From: CAXWPM01 sp965206125
Lineage (GTDB): Bacteria > Acidobacteriota > Terriglobia > 20CM-2-55-15
Direction of reading: 5' to 3'
NCBI GenBank assembly: GCA_965206125.1
Contig: CBDBIN010000046.1
Coordinates: 1,145,444 to 1,209,443 of the forward strand
DNA: 64,000 bases
A program made the position numbers and the translations under genes. Positions 1-8,315 of the stretch are shown in pieces (positions within the stretch are counted from its first letter, which is position 1; each line of letters starts with the position of its first letter). The notes beneath the pieces are model-generated. The model saw only the letters and a program-made list of their open reading frames with translations, had not been told where the DNA came from and did not search any database.

Positions 1-129
1 CGGTAGGCAGGATTGCAAATCGAGTGTCCATGCGGTCTATTTTATTATGGGTCAAACACGGTCATAGGTATCAAATGACAAAAAACCAGCGGTCACTGCC
101 CTGCCCCCTGGGTTTCGACTCCCACCAGT

Positions 130-714
130 TCACGCCCCCATTTGCCAGAGTCGTATCGATTCGATCGGGTACACCAGCATCAGGATGTTCAGCAGGAGAC
201 CATCCCGGATCCATAGAACCAGGACCACTTCGGTAGCGGCAAACAGCAGGACGGAGCGCCGAACGCCCAGGCGAACCGCCACAAGGAACCCCACGGCGCA
301 GAAGACGACGTCCCCTAACGAATTTAGAATCGTATCGCCTTCGTAGCCGAGTGCCATCGTCCCCTCCCGGTAGCGGTCGATGATGAACCTCGAATTCTCG
401 GCGATCTCCCAGATCGCTTCGGCAACGACTGCGACGCCGAACCGGAACTCCACGGCGATCCCCGGCCCGAGTGCGACCACGATCCAAGACAGCGCCAAGC
501 CATGAAGCAAGTGGGTCAGACTGTAGGGGTCGAACAGATGTTGGGAATTGTGTGAACTCCAAATGTCCCCTGCCCACAGGTACACGTCGCCGCAGGAGCA
601 TATCCAAAAGCGACCTTCCCACCGCAGGATGAGCGCGGTCAACAAGAGGACCACGCCGAGCCCGACGCCAACCAGAACCCGACGGTCGGTGAGAAATGAA
701 TGGTCGGTGGACAT
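130..714 (-). CDS. DUF2585 (UPF0314) family membrane protein
   Basis: This 194-residue protein has several hydrophobic segments (about residues 12-28, 75-90, 133-150 and 155-175) and the family-typical stretch with 'HNSQHLFDPYS' and 'HGLALSW', so it is an inner-membrane protein of unknown function. A charged loop around residues 100-120 carries 'EIAENSRFIIDRYRE', also characteristic of the family. It begins 12 bases after the DinB gene ends on the same strand, which suggests co-transcription. No biochemical role is known for the family, and none is inferred here. Confidence 0.8.
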   Translation of the reverse strand: MSTDHSFLTDRRVLVGVGLGVVLLLTALILRWEGRFWICSCGDVYLWAGDIWSSHNSQHLFDPYSLTHLLHGLALSWIVVALGPGIAVEFRFGVAVVAEAIWEIAENSRFIIDRYREGTMALGYEGDTILNSLGDVVFCAVGFLVAVRLGVRRSVLLFAATEVVLVLWIRDGLLLNILMLVYPIESIRLWQMGA

Positions 715-726
715 CGCCTCAGCCGG

Positions 727-1239
727 TTACAGGTAGCGTTCTTTGATGACGTTCACATGGTGATCGGCATGACCGAAGAGGATGTGGAGCTTGGCCCGCA
801 CTGTAAACTCGCAATCGGAAGCGACGCCACGCCGGTCGAATACCGCCGGTGAAAACTCCCGGAACAACGCCAGGTTCGCCTGTCTCAAGTGCGAAAACTC
901 CGCGGTCAGGCTCGCCAGGTCGAGTTGCTCGGCTTCGACTCCTGACATGAACTCTTCCTGGTCCATCCCCGGCAGCGGTCCGGGGTTCCCCCGGGCAAAC
1001 CACAACGTCCGTTCGGAGAAGATTCGCTCGACATCAACGACGTGCCGGACGACCTGATTGATGGTCCACTTTCCCGGGGCGTACCGGTACGAGGGTTTAT
1101 CGCCAGGCAATCCGGCCAGGAAACCGCAGATGTCCCCCAGTTGCCGTTCCAACCCATCGAGTATGTTCCCGTCGGGAACTCGTTCGGTGTAGGTCGAATA
1201 GAACGGCGCGTACTCGTCTGTCGTCGGTCGTCGATTCAT
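727..1239 (-). CDS. DinB family protein
   Basis: The 171-residue product is a DinB/YfiT-like four-helix-bundle protein, a fold used by metal-dependent thiol transferases and by stress-induced proteins. Putative metal ligands are the histidine in 'VVRHVVDVE' and the histidines in 'HADHHVNVI' near the C-terminus. The reading frame extends upstream to 1461, but the ATG at 1239 is preceded by AGAGGAAG and starts at 'MNRRPTTDEY', while the upstream extension resembles no family member. It is probably the first gene of a two-gene unit with the DUF2585 gene. The exact substrate is unknown. Confidence 0.8.
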   Translation of the reverse strand: MNRRPTTDEYAPFYSTYTERVPDGNILDGLERQLGDICGFLAGLPGDKPSYRYAPGKWTINQVVRHVVDVERIFSERTLWFARGNPGPLPGMDQEEFMSGVEAEQLDLASLTAEFSHLRQANLALFREFSPAVFDRRGVASDCEFTVRAKLHILFGHADHHVNVIKERYL

Positions 1240-1357
1240 ATCTTCCTCTGTCCCGACTGAAGGAATCGGGGCGAATAACTCCCGGTCGCTAACGCTCGTT
1301 GTACGGTGAATAGTACAATACGGTTTCTCAATCTCAAGAACAGCGAGGAGGATCGCT

Positions 1358-2218
1358 ATGAGACGGATTGTTTCGATAGCCATCATGATGACGCTTGTGG
1401 CCGCGGTTTCCGTCCCGGCCGGTGCGCAGGGACAGACCCCGCGAGTCGACGTTCGGACCATGGAAAACCCGATCGATCTCTACGACAGCGTCTGGATCGA
1501 GGAACTGACGATGATCGAGGTTCGGGACCTGATCGCGGGAGGCAAGACCCGGGCACTCATCCTGACGGGCGGTATTGAGCAGAACGGTCCCTACCTGGCG
1601 ACGGGTAAGCACAACTACGTACTCCAGGCGATGGGCGAGTCGATCGCGCGCCAGATGGGTGAAACGCTCATCGCCCCCATCGTCACGCTCGAACCCGGCA
1701 ACCCGGAACGGGAGGGCATCTCACCCGGTACGGTCTACCTCTCGAGGGAAACGTACAAAGCGGTCCTCAAGGACATGGCAACCAGCCTCAAGAACCAGGG
1801 TTTCACCGACGTCTTCATCATGGGCGACAGCGGCGGGAACCAGACACCGATGCGCGAAGTCACCGAAGAACTGACCGCCGCATGGGCCGGGCAGACGGCC
1901 AAGGTCTACTTCATTCCGGAGTACTACAACTACGGCGACGTCCAGACCTTTCTGGAGGAAGAACTGGGGATCCATGAAGTGTCGGAGGGCCTGCACGACG
2001 ACTACTACATCTCGTCCATCATGATGAACGCCGACGTGAACTCGGTCCGCACGAACGAACGAATCAAGGCGGGAAAGTTCACGATCAACGGGGTCAGCCT
2101 GGCGCCGGTCGATAAGACCCTGGCCAACGGCCGACGGATCATCCAGTTCCGGACTGACGCGACCACGGCGGCCATGTGGAGGGCGATGTCCGAGGCCCGC
2201 TCCTCAAACCAGCAGTAG
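1358..2218 (+). CDS. Exported creatininase-family protein with atypical metal site
   Basis: The 286-residue protein starts with a signal peptide (cleavage near 'AGAQGQ', about residue 25). The rest resembles the creatininase amidohydrolase fold: 'LTGGIEQNGPYL' corresponds to the family's 'GSxEQHGPHLP', and 'MGDSGGNQTPM' to 'NGHGGN'. Several canonical metal ligands differ: the histidine after EQ is asparagine, the histidine of NGHGGN is serine, and the C-terminal 'HAGExETS' region reads 'EGLHDDYYISS'. It is therefore an exported relative whose hydrolase activity is uncertain. It is divergent from the DinB gene, with a shared intergenic promoter region at 1240-1357. A GAGGAG-type site precedes the start. 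Confidence 0.75.
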   Translation: MRRIVSIAIMMTLVAAVSVPAGAQGQTPRVDVRTMENPIDLYDSVWIEELTMIEVRDLIAGGKTRALILTGGIEQNGPYLATGKHNYVLQAMGESIARQMGETLIAPIVTLEPGNPEREGISPGTVYLSRETYKAVLKDMATSLKNQGFTDVFIMGDSGGNQTPMREVTEELTAAWAGQTAKVYFIPEYYNYGDVQTFLEEELGIHEVSEGLHDDYYISSIMMNADVNSVRTNERIKAGKFTINGVSLAPVDKTLANGRRIIQFRTDATTAAMWRAMSEARSSNQQ

Positions 2219-2290
2219 CCCGACGAGTAGCGACGCCGGCGCGGGAGGTCCATATCCCGCGTCGGCTTCGATCCCAGCGGTCCGCAAGAG

Positions 2291-2678
2291 ATGCCCCGCC
2301 CTTTCGAATCTCAGATCACTTTCCTGGCGACGCTGGATCTCCCCGCGACTGCCGAGTTCTACGAACGGGCTCTCGGCCTGGCTGTGGCTCTCGACCAGGG
2401 CTCGTGCCGAATATATAGAACCGGAGGCGGTGGCTTCATCGGATTCTGTATCGGGAAGGGCCCGGCCCGAGGGAATCATCATCACCTTGGTAACCGAAGA
2501 CGTGGACGGATGGTATGAGGCCTTGAAAGAGAAGGGCGTAACGTTCGACCAGCCGCCGACTTCGAATCCGGAGTACCAGATCTACCACTGCTTTCTGCGC
2601 GATCCCAACGGGTACATCGTGGAGATACAAAGGTTCGACGATCCGCGGTGGCAGCCGGCGGGCGGGCTACAGGGGTAG
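2291..2678 (+). pseudogene. VOC (glyoxalase/bleomycin-resistance-like) protein, frameshifted
   Basis: Two overlapping frames together make one small VOC-fold protein. The first (from 2291) gives 'ITFLATLDLPATAEFYERAL', the standard N-terminal beta-alpha unit. The second continues with 'GIIITLVTEDVDGWYEAL' and 'LRDPNGYIVEIQRF', the standard C-terminal metal-site half. The break lies around 2456-2467 in a GGGCCCGGCCC tract; removing one base from this C/G run would restore a single frame of about 128 residues. Either the gene is broken or the base call is wrong. The function within the VOC superfamily cannot be stated. Confidence 0.7.
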
Positions 2679-2682
2679 CGGC

Positions 2683-3051
2683 CTAAAGTCCGAAACGGAC
2701 ACGCAGTATGTCCCGCCGGGACAGGACCCCGACGACCTTCTTGCCGTCCAGTACCGGAAGACGCCGCCAGTTGTGTTCGAGCAGCAGGTCGCGCGCCTGG
2801 TCCAGGGGAGTATCGAGTGTGACCGCTACCGGATCCGGCGTCATCACCACTGAAATCGGTACGTGCTCACCGACGTGATCGACCGCCAACAGCAGGTCGA
2901 ACTCCGTGACGACACCGACCAGGCTCGAATCCTCCGACACAACCGGCGCTCCGCTGATTCCCTTCTCGATAAGCAGCTTCAGCGCACTCAGCGCGGAGCT
3001 GCCCTGGGGAACCGTCACAGCTGGTGACATCATCGCGTCTTGGACCGTCAT
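2683..3051 (-). CDS. CBS-domain pair protein
   Basis: The 122-residue protein consists of two CBS motifs (about residues 1-60 and 62-122), beginning 'MTVQDAMMSPAVTV' and with the second starting at 'VMTPDPVAVTLDTPLDQA'. Stand-alone CBS pairs usually bind adenine nucleotides and act as regulatory modules; no partner domain is attached here. Its ATG overlaps the stop of the upstream FapA-like gene by four bases (ATGA), so the two are probably translationally coupled and may work together. Confidence 0.88.
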   Translation of the reverse strand: MTVQDAMMSPAVTVPQGSSALSALKLLIEKGISGAPVVSEDSSLVGVVTEFDLLLAVDHVGEHVPISVVMTPDPVAVTLDTPLDQARDLLLEHNWRRLPVLDGKKVVGVLSRRDILRVRFGL

Positions 3052-4409
3052 TCTTCTCCCCCGGTTGTCCCTGTGGCATCGAACAGCCCGACGATGCCGG
3101 ATTCGGTATCGTAGCGGAATGTCGCGCGACGGACCGGCTCCTCGATTTTCATTTCGCTCCTACCGATACGGATGAGCACTCCCGGATGCACATCCTTGTG
3201 CACTTTGATACGACAATCCAGGAGATTCCCGTCTTCCCGCTCCAGATCCTCGAGCTCTGCCGAGGTCTCTTCGTGTTTCGCAGCCTGGCGGTCTAACAAC
3301 GGCTCGAGGCGGCCTTTCCCTTCTTCGTCGGCGAAATCCTTGATCCTTTCGAGCTTGCGCCTCAATCCTTCGGAACTCTGCATCTTGGCCGCGAGCTTCG
3401 CCGCACGGAGATCCCTGAGCGGATCGACTCCGGCAGCCAGTACCGTGAGCGTTCCCTTGACGTGCCCGGCGCTGCCGATTTCGATTTCGCGGTGCGCTGA
3501 AAGGCTTCCGCCGATCACACGCCCGGTAGCGGGCATCGTGATGCTGCCCCCGGAGACGACAGTGCCGTGTACGGCCTCCTTCAGGATCTTGACGCTGGTC
3601 TCGCTCTGGAGGTAGGCGGCACTGACATAGCCGACCGTCAGCGCCTCCTCGGCGGAAACCCGCCCCCCGCGAATGACCCCCTGGCGGACGACGACCGTGT
3701 GCCCGCTCCCAACCTCGGCTCCATCCACGACTCCGCCAACGGTCACTTCGCCGCCGGCGCGGATGTGGAAACCGGGCAACACGTCCCCCTCGACACGGAC
3801 GGAACCCTCGCATTCGACGCTCCCCATCTCGTAACCAAGGTCCCCGGGAATCCGTATGGAATCGCTAACCTCGATGCGATCGCCCGAACATCGCAGATCG
3901 CCGGCGCGAGTGGCACGCAGCTCCGTGCCGCCAGCGGTCAACGTCGTTCCCTGTCCCGCCGTGATGCTGGCCTTCTTGCCCGGCTCTGGTTTCAACTCTT
4001 CGCCACAGACATCCTTACCTGGAGTCCCCTCCCCGGGCAGGACGATTTCCGCGATGAGCTGCTCCTGCTCGATCGACGTGAACGCCCCGCGCTCGTGAAA
4101 GTCGACGATGCCGGACTGGTTCTCGACTCCGACCGAGGACCGGTGAGACTCCATCAGCATCCGGACGCTGCCGTCCGCTCCGTTCGCCGGAGGGGTGCCC
4201 CGAGCCACGCGATGCTGAATTCGGCCCCCTTCGGGCACCTGGTCGATCGCTTCGACGAGCTTGCCGCAAGCGTCCTCATCGATACCGTGGCACACGCCGG
4301 CTTCGTCGAGGGCGCGTTTGATCGCGTCAACGGTCAGCGGTTCGGATCCGCGACGGACGTCGACCAGTGCTTCCATCTTGCCCGGGCTGATTTCGACATG
4401 TATCGACAT
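3048..4409 (-). CDS. FapA/DUF342 family protein
   Basis: The 453-residue protein matches the FapA (DUF342) family. It has an N-terminal alpha/beta region, then 'LPGEGTPGKDVCGEEL', the hallmark loop of the family, and a right-handed beta-helix of repeated short strands (about residues 155-320, for example 'VEGDVLPGFHIRAGGEVTVG' and 'GVVDGAEVGSG'). A charged helical segment (about 340-400) is probably coiled coil. FapA-type proteins have been linked to membrane or flagellar-assembly roles in some bacteria, but no flagellar genes occur in this window. The downstream CBS gene overlaps it by four bases. Confidence 0.85.
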   Translation of the reverse strand: MSIHVEISPGKMEALVDVRRGSEPLTVDAIKRALDEAGVCHGIDEDACGKLVEAIDQVPEGGRIQHRVARGTPPANGADGSVRMLMESHRSSVGVENQSGIVDFHERGAFTSIEQEQLIAEIVLPGEGTPGKDVCGEELKPEPGKKASITAGQGTTLTAGGTELRATRAGDLRCSGDRIEVSDSIRIPGDLGYEMGSVECEGSVRVEGDVLPGFHIRAGGEVTVGGVVDGAEVGSGHTVVVRQGVIRGGRVSAEEALTVGYVSAAYLQSETSVKILKEAVHGTVVSGGSITMPATGRVIGGSLSAHREIEIGSAGHVKGTLTVLAAGVDPLRDLRAAKLAAKMQSSEGLRRKLERIKDFADEEGKGRLEPLLDRQAAKHEETSAELEDLEREDGNLLDCRIKVHKDVHPGVLIRIGRSEMKIEEPVRRATFRYDTESGIVGLFDATGTTGGEE

Positions 4410-4569
4410 GGTGCCTATCCATCAGGATTCGCGTCTAACGGCCCGTGGCACGAGTCTGCCGCGGGCTGCCATAGGAGAGGCGAAAACGAAGAAGGAGTTC
4501 CCGACTTGGCGGGTTGGGAAGGAGGGGCACGCCCCCATCCGGCTTGAAGAGACCCTCAATCCGCGAGTG

Positions 4570-4968
4570 CTATCGCTTCCCCCGCTCGATAAGGATGTCC
4601 AGGTTCCTCGAGTTGAGCTCCCGTCTTCCTCGGGGCATGTAGTTCAGGTCGAGGATATAGGCCAGAACGTCGGTGTATCGTCGGGCACTCAAGCTGCCCG
4701 GATTTCCTTCGGGCATCGTCCCCCGGATCAGATCGTAGAGCTCTTTGAGGGTCGCGCCTTCCCACAAAGCGATGAATGCGCCTTGAAAATACTGTGCCGT
4801 GTGACATTCCGAGCAGACGGATTGGGCGACCTTGGCCCCGCGGTTGGCCTGCGCTTCAGTAAAGACTCCATCTTGAGTCGACCCGCTCGGCTGCTGCGCC
4901 AACGTGCCGACCGCGGCAATCATCATGAGTAGGAAAACACCCAACCCGGTCCTGATACATCCGGCCAT
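4570..4968 (-). CDS. Exported monohaem c-type cytochrome
   Basis: The protein of about 132 residues has a signal peptide ending near 'GTLAQQPS' and a single haem-attachment motif 'CSECH'. A methionine in 'GTMPEGNPG' is a plausible distal axial ligand, and 'YTDVLAYILDLN' is the usual C-terminal helix of small class I cytochromes c. It would act in the periplasm as an electron carrier. The frame is open to 5088, but the ATG at 4968 directly precedes the signal peptide. No oxidase or dehydrogenase partner lies next to it. Confidence 0.85.
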   Translation of the reverse strand: MAGCIRTGLGVFLLMMIAAVGTLAQQPSGSTQDGVFTEAQANRGAKVAQSVCSECHTAQYFQGAFIALWEGATLKELYDLIRGTMPEGNPGSLSARRYTDVLAYILDLNYMPRGRRELNSRNLDILIERGKR

Positions 4969-5057
4969 AAGAATCCACGTCCTTTCGTTCTGTTGTCTTC
5001 GGAGAGGAACTCTCCAAGCAAGGAGTTTAGAACAGCTCCGACCACCGTTCCAAGTCC

Positions 5058-5783
5058 TTATGCCCCTCGAAAGCTGCTTCCTTCCCACAGTCGGATGCCG
5101 CCCACAAGACCCGCGTCGTTAGATACCTTCCGAACATTGGCAGGCAAGTCTGTCACGATCTTGCTCGCGTTTCCGCCCCCGATGAAGAGCATGCGGTAGC
5201 TGAACGTCGCCTCCAGACGGGCGACCACCTCGAATAGGCGTCGATTCCACTCCTCCTTGCCGACGAGCCCCAGGGCTCGCTTGCCGATCCTATCGGCGTA
5301 AGTCTCGTTCCCTTTGAAGAGATGTTGTCCGAGCTCGAGATTCGGAAGCAGCATGCCTTCCACGAAGAGAGCGGATCCCATCCCGGTGCCCAACGTGATC
5401 ACAAGTTCGACACCCCGGCCTTCGACCACAGCCAGACCCTGCACATCGGCATCATTCGCAACGCGGACGGGGCGGCTGGTGATCCGCTCGAGGGCTTCCT
5501 CCAAGTTGAAGCCTTGCCATGCCGAACCGAGGTTCTTTGCCGTGCGGACGGTACTCCCGGCAATCACTCCGGGGAAGCCCACCGACACGCGGTCGAAGGA
5601 ACCCATCTCAGCAATCATCTCCGTTAGGACTTGAAGCACGGACTCGGGATTGGCGTCCGACGGCGTAGGACGTACGACCTTTTCGCTCAAGGCACGGCCG
5701 TCGGCGCCCATGACCAGCGCTTTCAGACCCGTGCCCCCGATGTCGATGGCGAGGGTCCGTGTTGGATGGGCAAGTTCAGTCAC
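5058..5783 (-). CDS. ppgK: Polyphosphate glucokinase (ROK family)
   Basis: The 241-residue protein carries the ATP/polyP phosphate-1 motif 'LAIDIGGTGLKALVMG', the sugar-site 'VSVGFPGVI' and 'VANDADVQGLAV', the phosphate-2 loop 'LVITLGTGMGSALF', and the C-terminal 'MLFIGGGNASK'. This combination and the size fit polyphosphate/ATP glucokinases that make glucose 6-phosphate. The start is a GTG at 5783 that overlaps the upstream transporter stop (GTGA), which implies coupling; the frame continues upstream in coding sequence of the transporter's other frame and is not real there. Genes for phosphoglucose isomerase and 6-phosphogluconate dehydrogenase lie about 4-7 kb upstream on the same strand. 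Confidence 0.85.
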   Translation of the reverse strand: MTELAHPTRTLAIDIGGTGLKALVMGADGRALSEKVVRPTPSDANPESVLQVLTEMIAEMGSFDRVSVGFPGVIAGSTVRTAKNLGSAWQGFNLEEALERITSRPVRVANDADVQGLAVVEGRGVELVITLGTGMGSALFVEGMLLPNLELGQHLFKGNETYADRIGKRALGLVGKEEWNRRLFEVVARLEATFSYRMLFIGGGNASKIVTDLPANVRKVSNDAGLVGGIRLWEGSSFRGA

Positions 5784-6646
5784 CCGGCTGACCCTGTCGA
5801 GAATCCAACGGTTGCCAGCATGAACAAACCCACGATCGCGAAGATCACCGCCAAGCCGATCTTGACGACATGCTGCTTCAAGCGGGCCTGGATCCGGGGA
5901 CCGATCTGCCCTCCTATCACCACGCCGGGTATCGTGAACGTGACCACGCCGAGCACCTGGTCGAGGGGCTCGGGCCCATCCATCGTGAGCAACCCATACA
6001 CGCGGCCTGCTGATGCCACGATGACCGTAATCACAACTACGAAAATCGAGGTTCCGATGGCAACCGGTGGAGGAACCCGGCACCGTGCGACCAGGTTGTA
6101 TTCCTGCAACTCGGCCAGACCGACTGAGATCATGCCGAGCAGGGCGCCGCCGACGCCCGCAAAGAAAGCTCCCAGGGATTTGTTGCCTGCCGTGTACCGG
6201 TACTCGCAGCCCCGGGCGTCGATGAGCACGGACTCGTGACCGTCGCCGTCTCCGGGACCGGTTTCGAGTGAACCGGGAGCTCGGTCCTGCCGCCAGGCAC
6301 GGAACATCTGCACACTTATCACGACCAGAACGAGGGCGAACACCCCTTTCAACGCTTTCTGCGGGACCCGGTCCGCCAGCATCACGCCCAGTACCGAGGC
6401 AGGCACCGAGAACATGAGCAGACTCCATCCAAGCCTGAAATCGACGAGACGGGCCCTCACATAGACCAACAAGCCCGAGCTCAACCCGAACAGTTGAGTA
6501 AGCAAGGCAGCCCCGAAGGCTACGATCGGCTCGAGTCCGAGAACCAGCAGGAAGATCGGTGCGAAGAAGATCGCGCCGCCAATGCCGCTTGCGGTCGCAA
6601 CGGTTGCGATGGCGATGGACGTCGGGAACAAGAACCAGTTGTCCAC
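5780..6646 (-). CDS. TauE/SafE family membrane transporter
   Basis: The 288-residue protein has about eight hydrophobic segments and the TauE/SafE pattern: 'ASGIGGAIFFAPIFLLVLGL' at the N-terminus and the second half-repeat 'GVGGALLGMISVGLAELQEY'. Members export or import small organic or sulfur anions across the inner membrane; the substrate here is unknown. A hydrophilic insert of about 40 residues (about 118-155) separates the two halves. It follows the kinase-like gene by 54 bases and overlaps ppgK by four, so it sits inside a probable operon. Confidence 0.85.
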   Translation of the reverse strand: MDNWFLFPTSIAIATVATASGIGGAIFFAPIFLLVLGLEPIVAFGAALLTQLFGLSSGLLVYVRARLVDFRLGWSLLMFSVPASVLGVMLADRVPQKALKGVFALVLVVISVQMFRAWRQDRAPGSLETGPGDGDGHESVLIDARGCEYRYTAGNKSLGAFFAGVGGALLGMISVGLAELQEYNLVARCRVPPPVAIGTSIFVVVITVIVASAGRVYGLLTMDGPEPLDQVLGVVTFTIPGVVIGGQIGPRIQARLKQHVVKIGLAVIFAIVGLFMLATVGFSTGSAG

Positions 6647-6700
6647 ATTATTCCCAAAGCCGGAGAGACGCCGAAAAAAAGCGGTGGCGCCTTCGGTGGT

Positions 6701-8302
6701 TTACCAGGTTCGCTCGACGCCGACGATCCGGACACCGTCGGCGTCCCGGCGAACGTATACGAGTACGGACTTCGCTGCCCCCTCGTCCCCGACCGTCGCC
6801 AGGAAGTAGCTCCCGGGAGCCGACGAGGTAACCTGCTCGGGAAGACGCGGGCCAGACGCGTCCGGAAAGGGCACATGTTCTTCGGTCGAGTTGTCGAAAC
6901 GCGACCACCGGACGGGGTAATTGCGCGCGGCGGAAATTCCGTGTAGCACGCCCAGGTCGTCGAAGACCAGTCGGTCCTCCTCGACGCGAAAGCGGTCAAG
7001 CGGCAGAACGCGCTCGAAGTACGTCTGGCCGATACGGTCACGCCGTTGGATCAGGTACTCGATCAGAGCCGCTTCGTCAGCCGGGTCCGAGTACCTGGCC
7101 TCGCCGACGATCGCTCCGATCTGTTCGTCCGTGAACGCCATCACCTTCTTTGCCGCCCAGAACTCGTCGTCGGGGAGCCGGTTCCGGAAAGCGGGATTCG
7201 GGTAGTTCGGCTTCCAAGCATCCGGGTCGAACGCGTCGTGATTGATCATGCCGATGGCGTCCGACTTGTCGTAGCGCGCACGCGCCCACCCGGGCGTGTA
7301 CAAGCCCAGGCTGATAGCCTGAGCGAGCGCCTGCTTGAACTCGAAAAAGTATGCGTTGCCATCCCTCGCGCTGTTGGAGAGGACACTCGCACTACCGAGT
7401 GTGGCACCGAAATCGATGAGGTAGTGCCGGATGAAACTAAGTCCACCATCCTCCACGAGCGAGTCGAGCGTGTTGATCGGCCGGGAGTCGTTGTGATTCA
7501 CCCAGGCAGCGAACACGAACAGCCCCCGAAGCTCCCGCCGATGCTCGTGAGGCACGATGTCGTTGGGATCGTCCGAACGCGTACCGTGGTAACGGAACTC
7601 GCCGAGAATCCTACCCGACAGGTAGCGGCTGGCAATCCCACGAAGACGGCCGTCGGGCAACCTGGGAACCCGGGCCAGCGCGGTGTTGACATCGATCCGC
7701 GAGATGGGCCGGTCAACGCCCAAGTGGTCGGTCGCCATCGCCCCGGGAGCGATCTCGAGTATCTCCGGATCGAACGTCACGAGGTAATCCTCGGGAACGT
7801 TGTACCCCAGTGCATGGAAGATGAGAGCGCCGATCACTCCCGCCCCGGTCGCCATCTCCGGGTTGGTCTCCGGGTCGAACTTGAGCAGGTAGCGGGAGCC
7901 CCGGCTGTCCTCGATCTGAAAACCGGGCGTCACTCCCTCGGTCTTGGCGCCGACGATCGTCCAAGGACCACCGGGATCCGGTGCGTTTCCGGTCCGCGGA
8001 CCGCGAGCCACATCCTCGACCGACATCGGGACCGAACCGATCCTGTTCGTGAACCACGCGTTGTCGGGAACCTCATCGACCGTGTTCGTGGACTGCGCGC
8101 GAATCGGCTCACCGCCCTCGGGCCCTTGCTCCCCGGGATCGCCGAAGGTATGGAGAAACAGGTCGTAGAAATCGTTAAGCTTGCGGTAGGCAGCGTCCTC
8201 GAGGGAAATCGATGCCGGCTCCATGGGGATAGGGTCATCGGGATAGAACTTCTGTGGGGACGCGGCCCCCCACATCATCGCCATCACCAACAAGGTAGTC
8301 AT
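6701..8302 (-). CDS. Exported protein with kinase-like active-site motifs
   Basis: I do not recognise this 533-residue protein as a named family. It starts with a short hydrophobic leader (residues 2-15, ending 'GAASPQ'), which suggests export. Internally it holds, in kinase order: a turn-rich segment 'VGAKTEGVTPGFQIED' (118-132), 'YLLKFDP' with K141, a helix 'TGAGVIGALIFHALG', then 'WVNHNDSRPINTLD' (H270, D272, N277, matching HxDx4N), and 'HYLIDFGATLG' with D297-F298-G299. The 'IDFGxxLG' string also recalls PI3/PI4 kinases. These are consistent with a phosphotransferase fold outside the cytoplasm; this is inference. The gene begins 13 bases after the outer-membrane barrel gene and precedes the transporter. 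Confidence 0.6.
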   Translation of the reverse strand: MTTLLVMAMMWGAASPQKFYPDDPIPMEPASISLEDAAYRKLNDFYDLFLHTFGDPGEQGPEGGEPIRAQSTNTVDEVPDNAWFTNRIGSVPMSVEDVARGPRTGNAPDPGGPWTIVGAKTEGVTPGFQIEDSRGSRYLLKFDPETNPEMATGAGVIGALIFHALGYNVPEDYLVTFDPEILEIAPGAMATDHLGVDRPISRIDVNTALARVPRLPDGRLRGIASRYLSGRILGEFRYHGTRSDDPNDIVPHEHRRELRGLFVFAAWVNHNDSRPINTLDSLVEDGGLSFIRHYLIDFGATLGSASVLSNSARDGNAYFFEFKQALAQAISLGLYTPGWARARYDKSDAIGMINHDAFDPDAWKPNYPNPAFRNRLPDDEFWAAKKVMAFTDEQIGAIVGEARYSDPADEAALIEYLIQRRDRIGQTYFERVLPLDRFRVEEDRLVFDDLGVLHGISAARNYPVRWSRFDNSTEEHVPFPDASGPRLPEQVTSSAPGSYFLATVGDEGAAKSVLVYVRRDADGVRIVGVERTW

Positions 8303-8315
8303 CGCCGCATGCTCC

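Noticed and set aside
111..129. GGTTTCGACTCCC resembling a tRNA T-arm at the left edge
   Set aside because: The T-loop has an extra base and no acceptor or anticodon arm can be formed with the preceding sequence.
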